A stretch of 64,000 nt of DNA from Pseudoalteromonas fuliginea. Lineage in GTDB: Bacteria; Pseudomonadota; Gammaproteobacteria; Enterobacterales; Alteromonadaceae. The position numbers were made by a program, and so were the translations under genes. The notes under the pieces were generated by a model, which was given only the letters and a program-made list of their open reading frames with translations, made no database searches and was not told where the DNA came from. Below are positions 1 to 9,035 of the stretch, piece after piece. The stretch spans positions 1 through 64,000 of the forward strand of contig NZ_JJNZ01000026.1 of NCBI RefSeq assembly GCF_000690055.1, in the 5' to 3' direction. The stretch's first letter is position 1, and every line of letters starts with the position of its first letter.

Positions 1-1
1 A

Positions 2-259
2 TTAATTAGAAGTGGTAACAAATCCGCAGCTGTTAATTCGTTCAAACACGCAATGGGACTTGAAAGTAACAACGTGCAATACGCTTACTTGTACTTTTTA
101 GCACTTGATAGCATTGGCGCAACAGCGCAGGCCGTGAGTGAGTTAAAACTTAAAATTAGTACTTATAATAATGCAGTCCAGCTAAAAAACTTAGGTATGA
201 GCTTTACTCAAAAGCTGCAAAATGCAGAAGGTTATCAATTTTTTAAGCAGTTAAAGTAA
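2..259 (+). CDS. TPR-like protein, C-terminal fragment cut by the window edge
   Basis: The frame is open to the left edge and ends in TAA at 257-259, so about 85 residues of the C-terminus of a longer protein are visible; the internal ATG at 53 is probably not the start. The residues form amphipathic helix pairs of tetratricopeptide type, with the pattern AAVNSFKHAMGLES then YAYLYFLALDSIG. TPR proteins are scaffolds for protein contacts, and the partner cannot be told from this end. There is no clear terminator behind it; a heptamer repeat follows. The TPR call is moderate, and the complete product is unknown. Confidence 0.6.
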   Translation, partial: LIRSGNKSAAVNSFKHAMGLESNNVQYAYLYFLALDSIGATAQAVSELKLKISTYNNAVQLKNLGMSFTQKLQNAEGYQFFKQLK

Positions 260-339
260 GTTTCCCTCTGTAAAAGAGAAACTTATGTAATATAGTAATT
301 ATCTATTACTCAAATACAGAATTACATAAGCAAAATTCA

Positions 340-389
340 CACTTAACACTTAACACTTCACACTTAACACTTAACACTTAACACTTAAC
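340..389. repeat. Heptamer tandem repeat (ACTTAAC)7
   Basis: Seven head-to-tail copies of ACTTAAC lie between the TPR gene and the DUF1287 gene. The third copy is the variant ACTTCAC. The array is intergenic, so slippage here would not change a protein; it could change 3' ends or spacing. Confidence 0.9.
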
Positions 390-451
390 AACTAAGATAC
401 AAAATTTACACATTACCAACAACGCCATTTTATCGCCTAAAAATAGATTAC

Positions 452-1057
452 TTAATTAAATGAATTTGTGTGCTTTTTAGGCACAAACCTATAATGTCCT
501 GTAATTTTATAGGCAAAAAGGATATCGCTTTTTTCAGGCCCTCGCCCAATGTTATGTACAATCAACGGACTACCAGAACGTGTATCTTGCTCTTTAATAA
601 CCATACCAATGTGCGGTAAATTACCAGACAACATCCACGTGACGATATCGCCTGCCTTGTAGTCACTCGCGTTATTAGATTTAGTAAGCTCTTGTCCATG
701 CCGTTTAAAATATACTTGCAGGTTAGGGACTCGTCGGTGATCTATATTTTTATCAGGTTTGGTTAAACCCCAAATACGCTTAGAGGGATATAGCTCAAAG
801 CTTTTTAGCATGTCCTCATGCACAAGCTTTTGCAAATCAATACCTAAAATTCGATATGATCGAATAACTACGTCGGTACACACCCCAACATTAGCGGGCA
901 CATCGCCACCCGGATAAGCAATAGAGCGATAAGACCCATCGTAGGTAACGTTATGTGTTGTTCTTTCAAGTAACGCAGCCACAATATCGTCATCAAACGA
1001 TGCCGCATAGGCATTTACACTAAGTAAGCTCAGTAAAAAAACAGTAAAGCGTGTCAT
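452..1057 (-). CDS. Exported DUF1287 family protein
   Basis: The 201-residue product begins with a signal peptide (residues 1-18, hydrophobic core FTVFLLSLLSVNA, cleavage after AYA), so it acts in the periplasm. The rest matches DUF1287 (NlpC/P60-like fold), with the conserved Cys60 in GVCTDVV and a later NLPHIGMV histidine as likely catalytic residues. The biochemical role of the family is not settled; cell-wall or amide hydrolysis is an inference from fold. I chose the ATG at 1057 because AAAGGA lies six bases upstream; a TTG six bases further out is less likely. The next gene upstream on this strand is the HExxH protein. Confidence 0.75.
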   Translation of the reverse strand: MTRFTVFLLSLLSVNAYAASFDDDIVAALLERTTHNVTYDGSYRSIAYPGGDVPANVGVCTDVVIRSYRILGIDLQKLVHEDMLKSFELYPSKRIWGLTKPDKNIDHRRVPNLQVYFKRHGQELTKSNNASDYKAGDIVTWMLSGNLPHIGMVIKEQDTRSGSPLIVHNIGRGPEKSDILFAYKITGHYRFVPKKHTNSFN

Positions 1058-1085
1058 ATGCAATCCTTTGAAAGGTGTTTGTTAG

Positions 1086-1577
1086 CTACAGCGATTGAGC
1101 CACATATACAGGCACGTTTATTTTCTTGCCATTATTTGTAAAGTGCTTATCAAGACCATACGCCATGACTTCAAGTGGCGCAGCATCATAACCAACCTGC
1201 TGAATTTCGGTTATGTGACGTAACATAAAAGCCTCGGCGCCAAGTTCACTCCATTGGGCTACGTGAACAAGTTCATGAAAATGCACTGCTAAATTATCAG
1301 CTACGTAAGGAAGCATGTAATAAGTGTTTTTGTATGTGGTGCCTGCAGCGTTCATGTCAATAAAATCGCCTAATCCCATTTCACGCAAAAAAGGAAAATT
1401 AGGTTTTGGTATTTCATCGACAATAACGTAAAAGGCATTTTTTAAAAATTCGGTAGGATAAAACCCATTAAACTCACTGGCAAATTTTTCACAGCTAATT
1501 CTTTGATTTTTGTATTTAATATTTGTTGCATCAATCCATTGTTCTATTTGCTCAAGCATGTCCATTCTCTTAATCAT
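1086..1577 (-). CDS. Putative zincin-like protein with HExxH motif
   Basis: I do not recognise a named family. The protein of about 163 residues has H101-E102-L-V-H105 in FHELVHVAQW and a glutamate 31 residues later (APLEVMAYG), the layout of gluzincin metallopeptidases. No signal peptide is visible, so it is probably cytoplasmic. The start is uncertain: ATG codons at 1577, 1565 and 1559 are in frame, and AAGAGA six bases before 1559 favours the shortest form. It lies 28 bases upstream of the DUF1287 gene on the same strand, so the two may be co-transcribed. The metal-binding call is an inference from the motif alone. Confidence 0.6.
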   Translation of the reverse strand: MIKRMDMLEQIEQWIDATNIKYKNQRISCEKFASEFNGFYPTEFLKNAFYVIVDEIPKPNFPFLREMGLGDFIDMNAAGTTYKNTYYMLPYVADNLAVHFHELVHVAQWSELGAEAFMLRHITEIQQVGYDAAPLEVMAYGLDKHFTNNGKKINVPVYVAQSL

Positions 1578-1629
1578 CAATGTTTATTGGCTTGACCTTT
1601 CCCATTGCGATACAAGCCGATAAGTTAAA

Positions 1630-1727
1630 TGATACCAAAACCAAGGCGAATAATCGAACTCCAAAGCCTAAGAAGTGAACTTATAATCGTGTCCAGTTCT
1701 AGTTCATTTATTATTTCATCGGTATCA
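1630..1727. repeat. Possible small inverted-repeat element
   Basis: The intergenic stretch between sapC and the HExxH gene is bounded by TGATACC at 1630-1636 and its exact complement GGTATCA at 1721-1727. Nothing inside looks coding. The short ends could be chance, so this is only a candidate miniature element. Confidence 0.3.
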
Positions 1728-1786
1728 GCATTAACTAATGCACACGTAAAACCAGTGGGGGTAAGTAACGCTAATTAATAAAAAAT

Positions 1787-2509
1787 CTATTTTAAATCGT
1801 GTAACCATTTTACTAATTTTTTAACATGCCCGCTTGAACATAAGATTAGATGGCAAGCTTGTATATAACCCATTGAGTGCAAAATATTTAGTGTTTCTGC
1901 AGGTAGTTGCTGTAGTGTCTCTGCGGCAATAGAATACAAGCCATTGTAGCCTTGTGTTTTGCCATTTGGTTTAGTGATGTTTAGCTGCACAGCTTCAATT
2001 AAATCGTGTTTTAGTAAAGTATTGATAAAAGCGGTTGTACGTTCGCCGCCATGCATAAGCTTTATCAATTGCTCACTCACATTATTTAGATATGTGGTTG
2101 GCTCCCCTGTTTCGTTAAATAACCGTGTTCCCTCACTATTATTTACTCTTGGGTGTTGTTCGTTAATTGTAACAGCGAGATCTCTTTGCTCGGTCTTGTT
2201 AGTAAGTTTATTTCCTATTCCTAACTTAAATGGTTGTCGCTGTAAGTGTAAAGGTACGTATGTGGCATGCCATATATCATTTTGTAAAAATAAGTTTTGC
2301 CCCTCATCAAAGCCAGTTAAAGCATACATTTCAAACTGGCCAGTTTGATTATTTTTTATAAAATAGACTGGGTAGTCTAATGCAAGTTGAGCTAACTCAT
2401 CTGCAATAACGGGAATGCAGTTTATAGCTTCGCCATATTGAGCACCATGGCCGGTTTTTATATAAATGTTTTTGTGCGTATTTTTATCAAGTAATACTGA
2501 ATTTTCCAT
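1787..2509 (-). CDS. SapC family protein
   Basis: The 240-residue product resembles the SapC family (PF07277): an N-terminal half of mixed strands and a C-terminal helical part with the ELIKLMHGGERTTAFINTL region. No signal peptide or membrane segment is seen. The molecular function is unknown. In marine bacteria such genes recur beside tryptophan-halogenase-like flavoproteins and TonB receptors for polysaccharides, as here: it starts 22 bases after the halogenase stop, on the same strand. A weak AAGAG precedes the ATG. The name refers to a surface-protein family and does not prove surface location. Confidence 0.8.
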   Translation of the reverse strand: MENSVLLDKNTHKNIYIKTGHGAQYGEAINCIPVIADELAQLALDYPVYFIKNNQTGQFEMYALTGFDEGQNLFLQNDIWHATYVPLHLQRQPFKLGIGNKLTNKTEQRDLAVTINEQHPRVNNSEGTRLFNETGEPTTYLNNVSEQLIKLMHGGERTTAFINTLLKHDLIEAVQLNITKPNGKTQGYNGLYSIAAETLQQLPAETLNILHSMGYIQACHLILCSSGHVKKLVKWLHDLK

Positions 2510-2531
2510 AATACGTGCTCTTAAAATTTTA

Positions 2532-4085
2532 TTATATTTGCTGCATACCGAACTGCTTTATTTGTTCCAATAATGCGTTATTAGTGGGCAGTTTTTTAAG
2601 TAATTGTTCAGTGTGCCTCAAATTATTATTTACCAGCGCTTGCGCCTTTTTAAAGTAACAGTCTGGATTGTTATGTAGCTCTGTTGAGCTTAAAAATCCC
2701 ATACCATAAAGCACATATTGATAGCTTGCTGCAGGAAATACTTCTTGTGAATGATCAAAATGGTTATCACTTGGCGTATGAAACGTCCAAATAGCTAGGT
2801 TATCTTTTAAACTTTGCGGTATAGTTTGCGTGCAACAATGCGCCTGCCAAAAAGGACTATCGGTACGTTTGCTCAATATATAGTGCAACTTTAAAAAATC
2901 GATTATTCGCGCCCACCTGTAGCTAAAAGTACGATTAAAACGCTCTGCTGTTATTGCCATGAGACATTCATTGTATGGAAATTGCTCTGCAACAAATTTA
3001 GCGGATATCTCCACCAGTAATAAGGCTGATGCCTCTAATGGCTCTAAAAAGCCTGCAGAAAGTCCTATGGCTACACAGTTTTTATGCCAGAACTTTTCTC
3101 GATGACCCGGCTCAAAAGTTAACTTTTTAACCTTATACTTACTTTGCTGCGCTTGATTAATATTTAAGTAGTCAAATAATTGTTGTTTTGCCTCATCGTC
3201 ACTTATGTAATTACTTGCATACACATGCCCTACGCCACGGCGTGTTTGTAATCCTATATCCCAAATCCAGCCCGATGTTTGTGCTGTAGATAAAGTATGC
3301 GAGCATATTGGTTCGTCACCTTTGTATGGCATGTGTATGGCAAGCGCACTATCAGCAAATAATACATCTTTACAAGATTTAAACCCCACCCCTAAGTTCT
3401 CACCTAGTAATAACGATTTAAAACCACTGCAATCAATAAATAGATCCCCAGCTATCTCTATTTTATTATTTAGGCTAACGCTTTTAATATCGCCATTTGT
3501 ACAATTGTTTACACCGGCGACAGTGCCTACAATGTGTTTAACATTAAGATTATCAATGCAGTGGTTTTTTAAGAATGTAGCGAATAAGCCTGCATCCAAG
3601 TGATAAGCATAATTTGCTATTGCACTAAATTCGGGGGTGGTGATTTGTTTGGGAGCTAATCCGCTTTCGCATATTGATTGCTGCGCGCTTACATACTGGG
3701 CAAAAGGAGGTTGTGCGTTATTAATATTAAGCCAACTGGTGGCTAAATTATTTTCAAACATCCCCGTAGGTAGCTCAAGCGGGTGATAATAGTAATCATC
3801 ATTTTCTCCGGTTACCCACTTAGCAAATTTAGCACCTTGCTTAAACGATACATTACATTTTTTAATAAATTCAGTTTCACGAATACCCATGTCTTTAAGG
3901 GTTCTGCGCATTGTAGGCCAAGTTCCTTCTCCAACGCCAACTGTAGGAATATCTGAGGACTCTAACAGCGTTATATTTATTTTTTTGCTGTGATGTTTTT
4001 GCAAATATGCCGCAATTATTCCTGCACTTAGCCATCCTGCAGTTCCACCGCCAACTATTACTATTGATTTAATATCATCGTTCAT
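2532..4085 (-). CDS. Flavin-dependent tryptophan-halogenase-like protein
   Basis: The 517-residue flavoprotein has the N-terminal FAD motif GGGTAGW (about residues 12-18), the family signature VGVGEGTWPT, the lysine-bearing SFKQGAKF segment that aligns with the catalytic lysine of PrnA-type halogenases, and SGWIWDIGLQ at the WxWxI(P) position, where proline is replaced by glycine. These enzymes use reduced FAD, oxygen and halide to make hypohalous acid. Here the substrate is unknown: linkage to SapC and a sugar-type TonB receptor argues against ordinary tryptophan chlorination. GAGG lies five bases before the ATG. A terminator separates it from the receptor gene, so it may be reached by partial read-through. 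Confidence 0.8.
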   Translation of the reverse strand: MNDDIKSIVIVGGGTAGWLSAGIIAAYLQKHHSKKINITLLESSDIPTVGVGEGTWPTMRRTLKDMGIRETEFIKKCNVSFKQGAKFAKWVTGENDDYYYHPLELPTGMFENNLATSWLNINNAQPPFAQYVSAQQSICESGLAPKQITTPEFSAIANYAYHLDAGLFATFLKNHCIDNLNVKHIVGTVAGVNNCTNGDIKSVSLNNKIEIAGDLFIDCSGFKSLLLGENLGVGFKSCKDVLFADSALAIHMPYKGDEPICSHTLSTAQTSGWIWDIGLQTRRGVGHVYASNYISDDEAKQQLFDYLNINQAQQSKYKVKKLTFEPGHREKFWHKNCVAIGLSAGFLEPLEASALLLVEISAKFVAEQFPYNECLMAITAERFNRTFSYRWARIIDFLKLHYILSKRTDSPFWQAHCCTQTIPQSLKDNLAIWTFHTPSDNHFDHSQEVFPAASYQYVLYGMGFLSSTELHNNPDCYFKKAQALVNNNLRHTEQLLKKLPTNNALLEQIKQFGMQQI

Positions 4086-4109
4086 AGCAACCTCGTTAGT
4101 TAAAAGGCA

Positions 4110-4136
4110 AAAACGACAGTGCTGAGCTGTCGTTTT
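4110..4136 (-). terminator. Rho-independent terminator after the TonB receptor
   Basis: The arms AAAACGACAG and CTGTCGTTTT enclose a 7-base loop and are followed by T-rich sequence on the minus strand, 22 bases past the receptor stop codon and before the halogenase ATG. Confidence 0.75.
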
Positions 4137-4158
4137 GTATTATTTGTCAAAAACTAAC

Positions 4159-6930
4159 TTACCATTTAGCACTTAAGCCAATGCTAAAGCGCGGACCATA
4201 TTGCTCAGCAGATACTAATTGCTCTGCAAAACGACCATGGCGGCGTGTTGTTTCATTCGTTAAATTAAGTGCATCAAAGCTAACACCCAAGGTGTCGTTA
4301 ATGGTGTAATTAAAACTAAAATCTAGCTGACCATACGCCTCTGTAAATGTAGGCTCAGTTCCCAAAGACAGTAAGAAATCATCGCGCCAGTTATAGGCTA
4401 AACGTACTTGGTAATCATCGTTTTCGTAAAAGCCGACCAAATTACCTGAATCGCTTAGTCCTGCTAGTGCAATTGTTTGGTCAAAATCATACGGTTTAAA
4501 CGATTCATCGCTATTCACTATCGTATAATTAGCAACCACGCCAAAGCCTGTATCAGGCACCATGTACTGCGCATTTAATTCCCAACCATCTACTTCACGA
4601 TTTTGTAAATTATCTGGCGTTGCAATATCAAATGTAACAATCGGGTCTGTCGCTTGGCTTAAACATGCTGGGTTAGGTGTATCTGAACTATCTGGACAAC
4701 CAGGGCGGGGGTTAACACTTGGATCGCGTAACGGCTCGCCATTTACATCATTTAGCGTACCTTGCACTACGCCTGCACCAATGAAGTTTTCAACAAACTT
4801 TTTAAAGTAACCAACTGATGCATAGCTTCCGTCGTCTCCATACCACTCAACTGAGAAATCAAAGTTATCTGACGTAATTGGCAATAAGTTAGGGTTACCT
4901 TGCGATGCATTAAACGGTCCTTCAGGACGGGCGTTAATGGTAGTTGATGGGAACATACCACCAATACCTGCACGAGCTAATGTACGACTATATGAAAAAC
5001 GAGTTTTAAAGCCGTCATCTAAGTCGGCGCTTATATCAAAGTTTGGTAATATACGTGTATAACCGCCTTCAAGCTCCTGCGGTGTTGCTGTTGCAGCAAA
5101 TACAGGGCGAAGCTCTTCAGCATGACGATAGTTAAAAGCAACAACCCCAGGCTTGACTGAATAACCTGTTACATCGGTGTCTTCGTAGCGCACACCGACA
5201 TTCATATCAATTGGAATATCGTTAAATTCGGTTTTAAGATCAAATGATACATATATCGCGAGCGTTTGCTCCTCAACCCCATTTGTAGAAATATTTGGCT
5301 CAATAAATAATCCTTCATCTCTGACAATATCTACAAAATCGTTGGCACTGTAACGTGGAATAAACGGAAATAGCTGATCCGAACCTGAAAACTCATCAGC
5401 AAAGTCACCTTGTTCATCAAAGGTTAGCCCTAGGTTGTCTAGAGGAATATCGACAAATGAGAACTGCTCAGAAAGATAAGTATCAATTTGGTAATCGGTA
5501 TACATTACACCAAAATTTATAGCGCTGAGTGCCCCACTCTTCAAATTCTCCCATTGCCCACTTGCATGATACTGCTTAATGGTATTTTTCATTTCATAAC
5601 CACGGCGCTGATATAAATCTGACACAATATTAGCTGGGTTGTAAGCCCCACCCGCCAATGTTGAATCATCAACCCCAATACTCGGAATGTCACCAGAGAA
5701 GTTAGCACTGATGGATTTAACCAAACCTGGGACATTCTTTAAATTTGCAATTGTTTCAGCTGTATCACCATCTGGGTTTGAGTGTGATGTAGAGTTATGA
5801 GCGTCAAACGTAAGTTTCAATGAATCGCTTGCTTGCCATGCTAAATTTAAGCCTAATGAATCGTTTTCTTTTTCTTCGTAAAGCTCCCACGCCCAAAAAT
5901 TCAACTCATCATTTGCATTTTTAATATCGACTAAAGTGCCATTTTCATCGGCGGTGCCTGTTGGGTTATCGAACCAAAATGCCATTTTATTTGTGTTACT
6001 AATTTCTTCAAAGCGCGATAAAGTGTAATCAAGTGTAGCCGTTAAGTTGTCACTAGGAGCATACTGTAAAACCAACTGCGCATTTTGGCGTTCTCGCTTA
6101 GTTTCAAAGCGCTCCATTTCTGGCGTCCAAGGTACCCAATAAGTACCCGTTGGATTAACTGTGGTATCAATTGCACTGCTATCAACACCGGCAGCATTTG
6201 CTCGGTTACGTACCCAACCTTGCGATGTGCCTACGCGCTCTCGGCCACTTTCTCGCTCTGAATGCGACAGCGCAAGTAAAACACCAAACGTATCATCAGC
6301 GAATGTTTGGCTAACCATTCCCGAAATTTCTGGTGTTACGTTTGATTTCTCTGAGCTGGTGTCTTTAATTGCCTTTGCATTTGCAAATGCTTTAAAACCG
6401 TCAAAATCAAATGGTTTTGCTGTATTTATATTAATGGTTGCGCCAATACCGCCTGAGGCTACATTCGCTTTACCCGTTTTATAAACTGATACACCCGACA
6501 CACTTTCAGCCGCGATTTCTCTAAAGTTAAAGCTGCGAGAAACTCCCGCTTCTTGTAAAACCGAAGAGTTTGGCATTTGACGACCATTTAAGGTTACTAA
6601 ATTAAAGCCAGGACCAAAACCCCGAACACTAACTTGGTTGCCCTCATTGTTTGCACGGTCGATTGATACACCACTAATACGTTGCAGCGATTCAGCTAAG
6701 TTAGTATCAGGTAACTTACCAATGTCCTCTGCTGATATAGCATCAACTACGCCTGATGAATCTTGCTTTATTGAAGCAGATTTACTTAATGCGCTTCTGA
6801 TACCTGTTACTTGGATAACTTCAACATCACTTTGTACAGTTGTCTCGTTTTCCTGCGCGGCATAACTTACAGGAGAAGTTATCAGCATTGCTGCGCAAAT
6901 CGCATTTAATTTAAATTGTGTGTTAGTCAT
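4159..6930 (-). CDS. TonB-dependent outer membrane receptor, oligosaccharide type
   Basis: The 923-residue protein has a signal peptide (cleavage after SPVSYA near residue 24), a TonB-box-like stretch EVIQVTGIR, a plug domain (roughly residues 50-170, with DIGKLPDTNLAESLQRI and GVSIDR) and a long beta-barrel ending in an aromatic-rich strand, FSIGLSAKW. This is the TonB receptor subclass common in marine and Caulobacter-type carbohydrate loci. It should import agar or porphyran oligosaccharides across the outer membrane (inference from neighbours). A palindromic operator overlaps the predicted promoter 77-88 bases upstream. No SusD partner is present, as is usual in gammaproteobacteria. Confidence 0.9.
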   Translation of the reverse strand: MTNTQFKLNAICAAMLITSPVSYAAQENETTVQSDVEVIQVTGIRSALSKSASIKQDSSGVVDAISAEDIGKLPDTNLAESLQRISGVSIDRANNEGNQVSVRGFGPGFNLVTLNGRQMPNSSVLQEAGVSRSFNFREIAAESVSGVSVYKTGKANVASGGIGATININTAKPFDFDGFKAFANAKAIKDTSSEKSNVTPEISGMVSQTFADDTFGVLLALSHSERESGRERVGTSQGWVRNRANAAGVDSSAIDTTVNPTGTYWVPWTPEMERFETKRERQNAQLVLQYAPSDNLTATLDYTLSRFEEISNTNKMAFWFDNPTGTADENGTLVDIKNANDELNFWAWELYEEKENDSLGLNLAWQASDSLKLTFDAHNSTSHSNPDGDTAETIANLKNVPGLVKSISANFSGDIPSIGVDDSTLAGGAYNPANIVSDLYQRRGYEMKNTIKQYHASGQWENLKSGALSAINFGVMYTDYQIDTYLSEQFSFVDIPLDNLGLTFDEQGDFADEFSGSDQLFPFIPRYSANDFVDIVRDEGLFIEPNISTNGVEEQTLAIYVSFDLKTEFNDIPIDMNVGVRYEDTDVTGYSVKPGVVAFNYRHAEELRPVFAATATPQELEGGYTRILPNFDISADLDDGFKTRFSYSRTLARAGIGGMFPSTTINARPEGPFNASQGNPNLLPITSDNFDFSVEWYGDDGSYASVGYFKKFVENFIGAGVVQGTLNDVNGEPLRDPSVNPRPGCPDSSDTPNPACLSQATDPIVTFDIATPDNLQNREVDGWELNAQYMVPDTGFGVVANYTIVNSDESFKPYDFDQTIALAGLSDSGNLVGFYENDDYQVRLAYNWRDDFLLSLGTEPTFTEAYGQLDFSFNYTINDTLGVSFDALNLTNETTRRHGRFAEQLVSAEQYGPRFSIGLSAKW

Positions 6931-7006
6931 TTTTGCACCTAAATATTGTGTTTATTACGTGTAATCGTTGACGGATTATTTACGGGATGCTTATTGTCAT
7001 TATAAT

Positions 7007-7018
7007 ATTGTTAACAAT
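7007..7018. promoter_or_regulatory. PUL operator ATTGTTAACAAT, TonB receptor promoter
   Basis: This perfect 12-base palindrome lies between a TTGTAA -35-like element and a TATAAT -10 element on the minus strand (19-base spacer), upstream of the TonB receptor. A bound protein would block the promoter. Confidence 0.65.
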
Positions 7019-7167
7019 TAACTTTACAATAAATTAGTTTAGCTAATTAAGTCAAACAAATTGACCATTTATTTTACAGTTAGCGTTGGTTTTTTATTCG
7101 ACATTGTAAGCAAGCAGTAAAGTACTGAGACTTATACATGACTGTTGAGCGGGTTGCTCCCTACAAA

Positions 7168-7189
7168 AGCGCTAGTTGGTATTAGCGCT
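7168..7189 (-). terminator. Terminator overlapping the iclR-family stop codon
   Basis: AGCGCTA and TAGCGCT are separated by 8 bases and followed by TTTT on the minus strand. The outer arm includes the stop codon at 7182-7184. Confidence 0.6.
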
Positions 7190-7949
7190 CTAATAATGAA
7201 GTTATTTTTTGGGCGGTATTTTTAAGCTCGCTAATTACACTGTGTTTATTAGCGTGAGTGTTTAGGGTTGAGTCAAAAGAAGAAATGGTCAATGCAGCTA
7301 TTAAATTTGCATTAGACCTGCCAATTAAGACACTAAAATCGTGTACTCCGGCGATAAGTGGATTGCTTTGCATTATGTGCCCTTGCACTTTGATTGTATT
7401 TAGCTCATTTAATAATACTTTATAGGCGTCTTTACTAGCACTGTAAATTTCATCGTGTTCGATAAGCATTTGCCGCACTTCGTCATTACTGTTGGCTAAA
7501 AGCAGTTTACCAGCGCTTGAGCTACTAAGTGGAAATAAAGCCCCCTCTGCAATACTCAAATGCATAGGGCTTTTGCTACGCGCTTGCACTACCACCATAG
7601 CTTGGCTTTGATAAAGCATACTTAGATGACATGACTGTTCAATATTTACAGCTAGATCTTCCATATGTGGCAAGGCCGATTTTAGTACATTATCCATTGG
7701 TGAAATACTTCGCGATAAATTATACAACTTTAATGACAAATGATATCGACCAGAGGTTTCAGAGCGAATTAGATAACCGCGTTTTTCAAGCCCAACAAGT
7801 ACTCTATAGACTTCGTTAGGTGTTTTTAAAATACCAGCCGCTATCTCACTTTGTGTACAAGGCCTTTTATTTTTTGCTAAAAATTCTAATATATCCAACC
7901 CCTTATCTAAAGCAGGAACTGCATATTTAGTTTTTGATTTATCGTTCAT
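7182..7949 (-). CDS. IclR family transcriptional regulator
   Basis: The 255-residue protein has an N-terminal winged helix (about residues 10-75; KGLDILEFLA, SEIAAGI, YRVLVGLEKRGYL) and an IclR effector domain (about 80-250; HLSMLYQSQAMVVVQARS, FPLSSSSAGKLLLA). IclR proteins usually sense small acids or sugars and bind as dimers of dimers. It is the first candidate for the protein that binds the ATTGTTAACAAT sites, since it lies between two site-controlled units, but no sequence evidence links it to that motif. It is divergent from the PhyH gene over a 235-base region. Confidence 0.9.
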   Translation of the reverse strand: MNDKSKTKYAVPALDKGLDILEFLAKNKRPCTQSEIAAGILKTPNEVYRVLVGLEKRGYLIRSETSGRYHLSLKLYNLSRSISPMDNVLKSALPHMEDLAVNIEQSCHLSMLYQSQAMVVVQARSKSPMHLSIAEGALFPLSSSSAGKLLLANSNDEVRQMLIEHDEIYSASKDAYKVLLNELNTIKVQGHIMQSNPLIAGVHDFSVLIGRSNANLIAALTISSFDSTLNTHANKHSVISELKNTAQKITSLLER

Positions 7950-8140
7950 TTGTACTTATTTATGCCTTTTAAAATTGATAAACAATATGTTTGTTTATAT
8001 ATAAATTTAAAACTTTTTTTTAGCTTTAAATTTTTAATAATGATTTAAAATCAATAGCTTAATGAAAAAAAATTCATTCGTATATGAATTCTATATTTTT
8101 ATATAAATTACGCTTGACCTAGATGCTTAACCGAGCAACC

Positions 8141-8152
8141 ATTGTTAACAAT
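8141..8152. promoter_or_regulatory. PUL operator ATTGTTAACAAT, PhyH gene promoter
   Basis: A perfect copy of the 12-base palindrome lies 33 bases before the PhyH start and about 22 bases after a TTGACC -35-like element, so it would cover the -10 and start region. Confidence 0.65.
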
Positions 8153-8184
8153 ATACAACTGCAAGAGAAAATGGAACTACATTT

Positions 8185-8958
8185 ATGTCACACACTTATT
8201 TAACACCACAACAAATAGCTGATTTTCACCGTGATGGTTATATTATTGTCAAAAATTACTACAGCGCTGATGAAATTGAGCTACTACAACAAACTGCTTT
8301 TAATGACGATACACTCTATGAACGAGCATGGGACAAAAAAGACGCCGATGGCGCTGTAAGTAAAGTCTGTTTATGGCAAAAAACAGGCGACGATTTATAC
8401 AGTATGTTTTCTCGCGGTCGTCGCTTAATTGAAGTATGCGAAACACTTATTGGCGAAGAGGTGTACCACACCAGCACTAAAATTATGATGAAAGAACCAT
8501 TTGTAGGTGGCGCCTGGGAATGGCACCAAGATTTTGGCTACTGGCATCGTGATAATTACATGCTTTATCCAAAATCAATTAGCTGTATGGTCGCCATTAA
8601 TAAAGCGACGCAAGAAAATGGTTGCTTGCAAGTACTTAAAGGCTCACATCATTTGGGACGATTGGATCACAGTAAAACCGGTGACCAAAAAGGCGCCTGT
8701 TTAGAGTTTGTAGAAGAAGCAATGAAGTACCATGAACTTATAAATGTAGAACTTGAACCAGGTGATGTACTGTTTTTCCACTGTAATTTACTGCATAAAT
8801 CAAATCAAAACCGCGCTGCCGAACCTCGTTGGTCAATGATCAGTGCTTACAATGCGATTAGCAACCAGCCATTTAAAGAAAACGAAGCTGTTTATTATCC
8901 ATTAAATCGCGTTAACGATGATGCTATTTTAAATTTTAAAGCAAAAGAACGCACTTAA
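8185..8958 (+). CDS. Phytanoyl-CoA dioxygenase (PhyH) family Fe(II)/2-oxoglutarate oxygenase
   Basis: The 257-residue protein carries the iron-binding triad of the PhyH family: H114 and D116 in WHQDFGYWH and H204 in NLLHKS, with an arginine (R210 or R215) for 2-oxoglutarate. Family members hydroxylate unactivated C-H bonds of lipids, osmolytes and secondary metabolites in the cytoplasm. It has its own PUL-type operator and a strong terminator, and is followed by an NHL propeller gene. A role on a modified algal sugar is my inference; the true substrate is unknown. The start follows a weak GGAA-containing leader; the N-terminus LTPQQIADFHRDGYIIVKN is typical of the family. Confidence 0.88.
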   Translation: MSHTYLTPQQIADFHRDGYIIVKNYYSADEIELLQQTAFNDDTLYERAWDKKDADGAVSKVCLWQKTGDDLYSMFSRGRRLIEVCETLIGEEVYHTSTKIMMKEPFVGGAWEWHQDFGYWHRDNYMLYPKSISCMVAINKATQENGCLQVLKGSHHLGRLDHSKTGDQKGACLEFVEEAMKYHELINVELEPGDVLFFHCNLLHKSNQNRAAEPRWSMISAYNAISNQPFKENEAVYYPLNRVNDDAILNFKAKERT

Positions 8959-8974
8959 AGTAACCTTCTAGCCT

Positions 8975-9015
8975 AAACCAGCTTATGCATTATAGCCCAA
9001 TGCATAAGCTGGTTT
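8975..9015 (+). terminator. Strong terminator after the PhyH gene
   Basis: A perfect 16-base stem (arms 8975-8990 and 9000-9015, AAACCAGCTTATGCAT) with a 9-base loop is followed by a T run. It removes the ATG at 8985 from consideration as the next gene's start. Confidence 0.9.
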
Positions 9016-9035
9016 TTTTATATGGAAAATTCTGT

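Noticed and set aside
340..389. CRISPR array
   Set aside because: The 7-base units are contiguous without spacers; it is a simple tandem repeat.
428..465. Third copy of the dispersed repeat (CTTAATTAAATGAATT)
   Set aside because: Similarity is limited to a short AT-rich segment overlapping the DUF1287 stop codon.
8985..9035. ATG at 8985 as start of the NHL propeller gene
   Set aside because: It lies inside the stem of the PhyH terminator; the ATG at 9036 is better placed.
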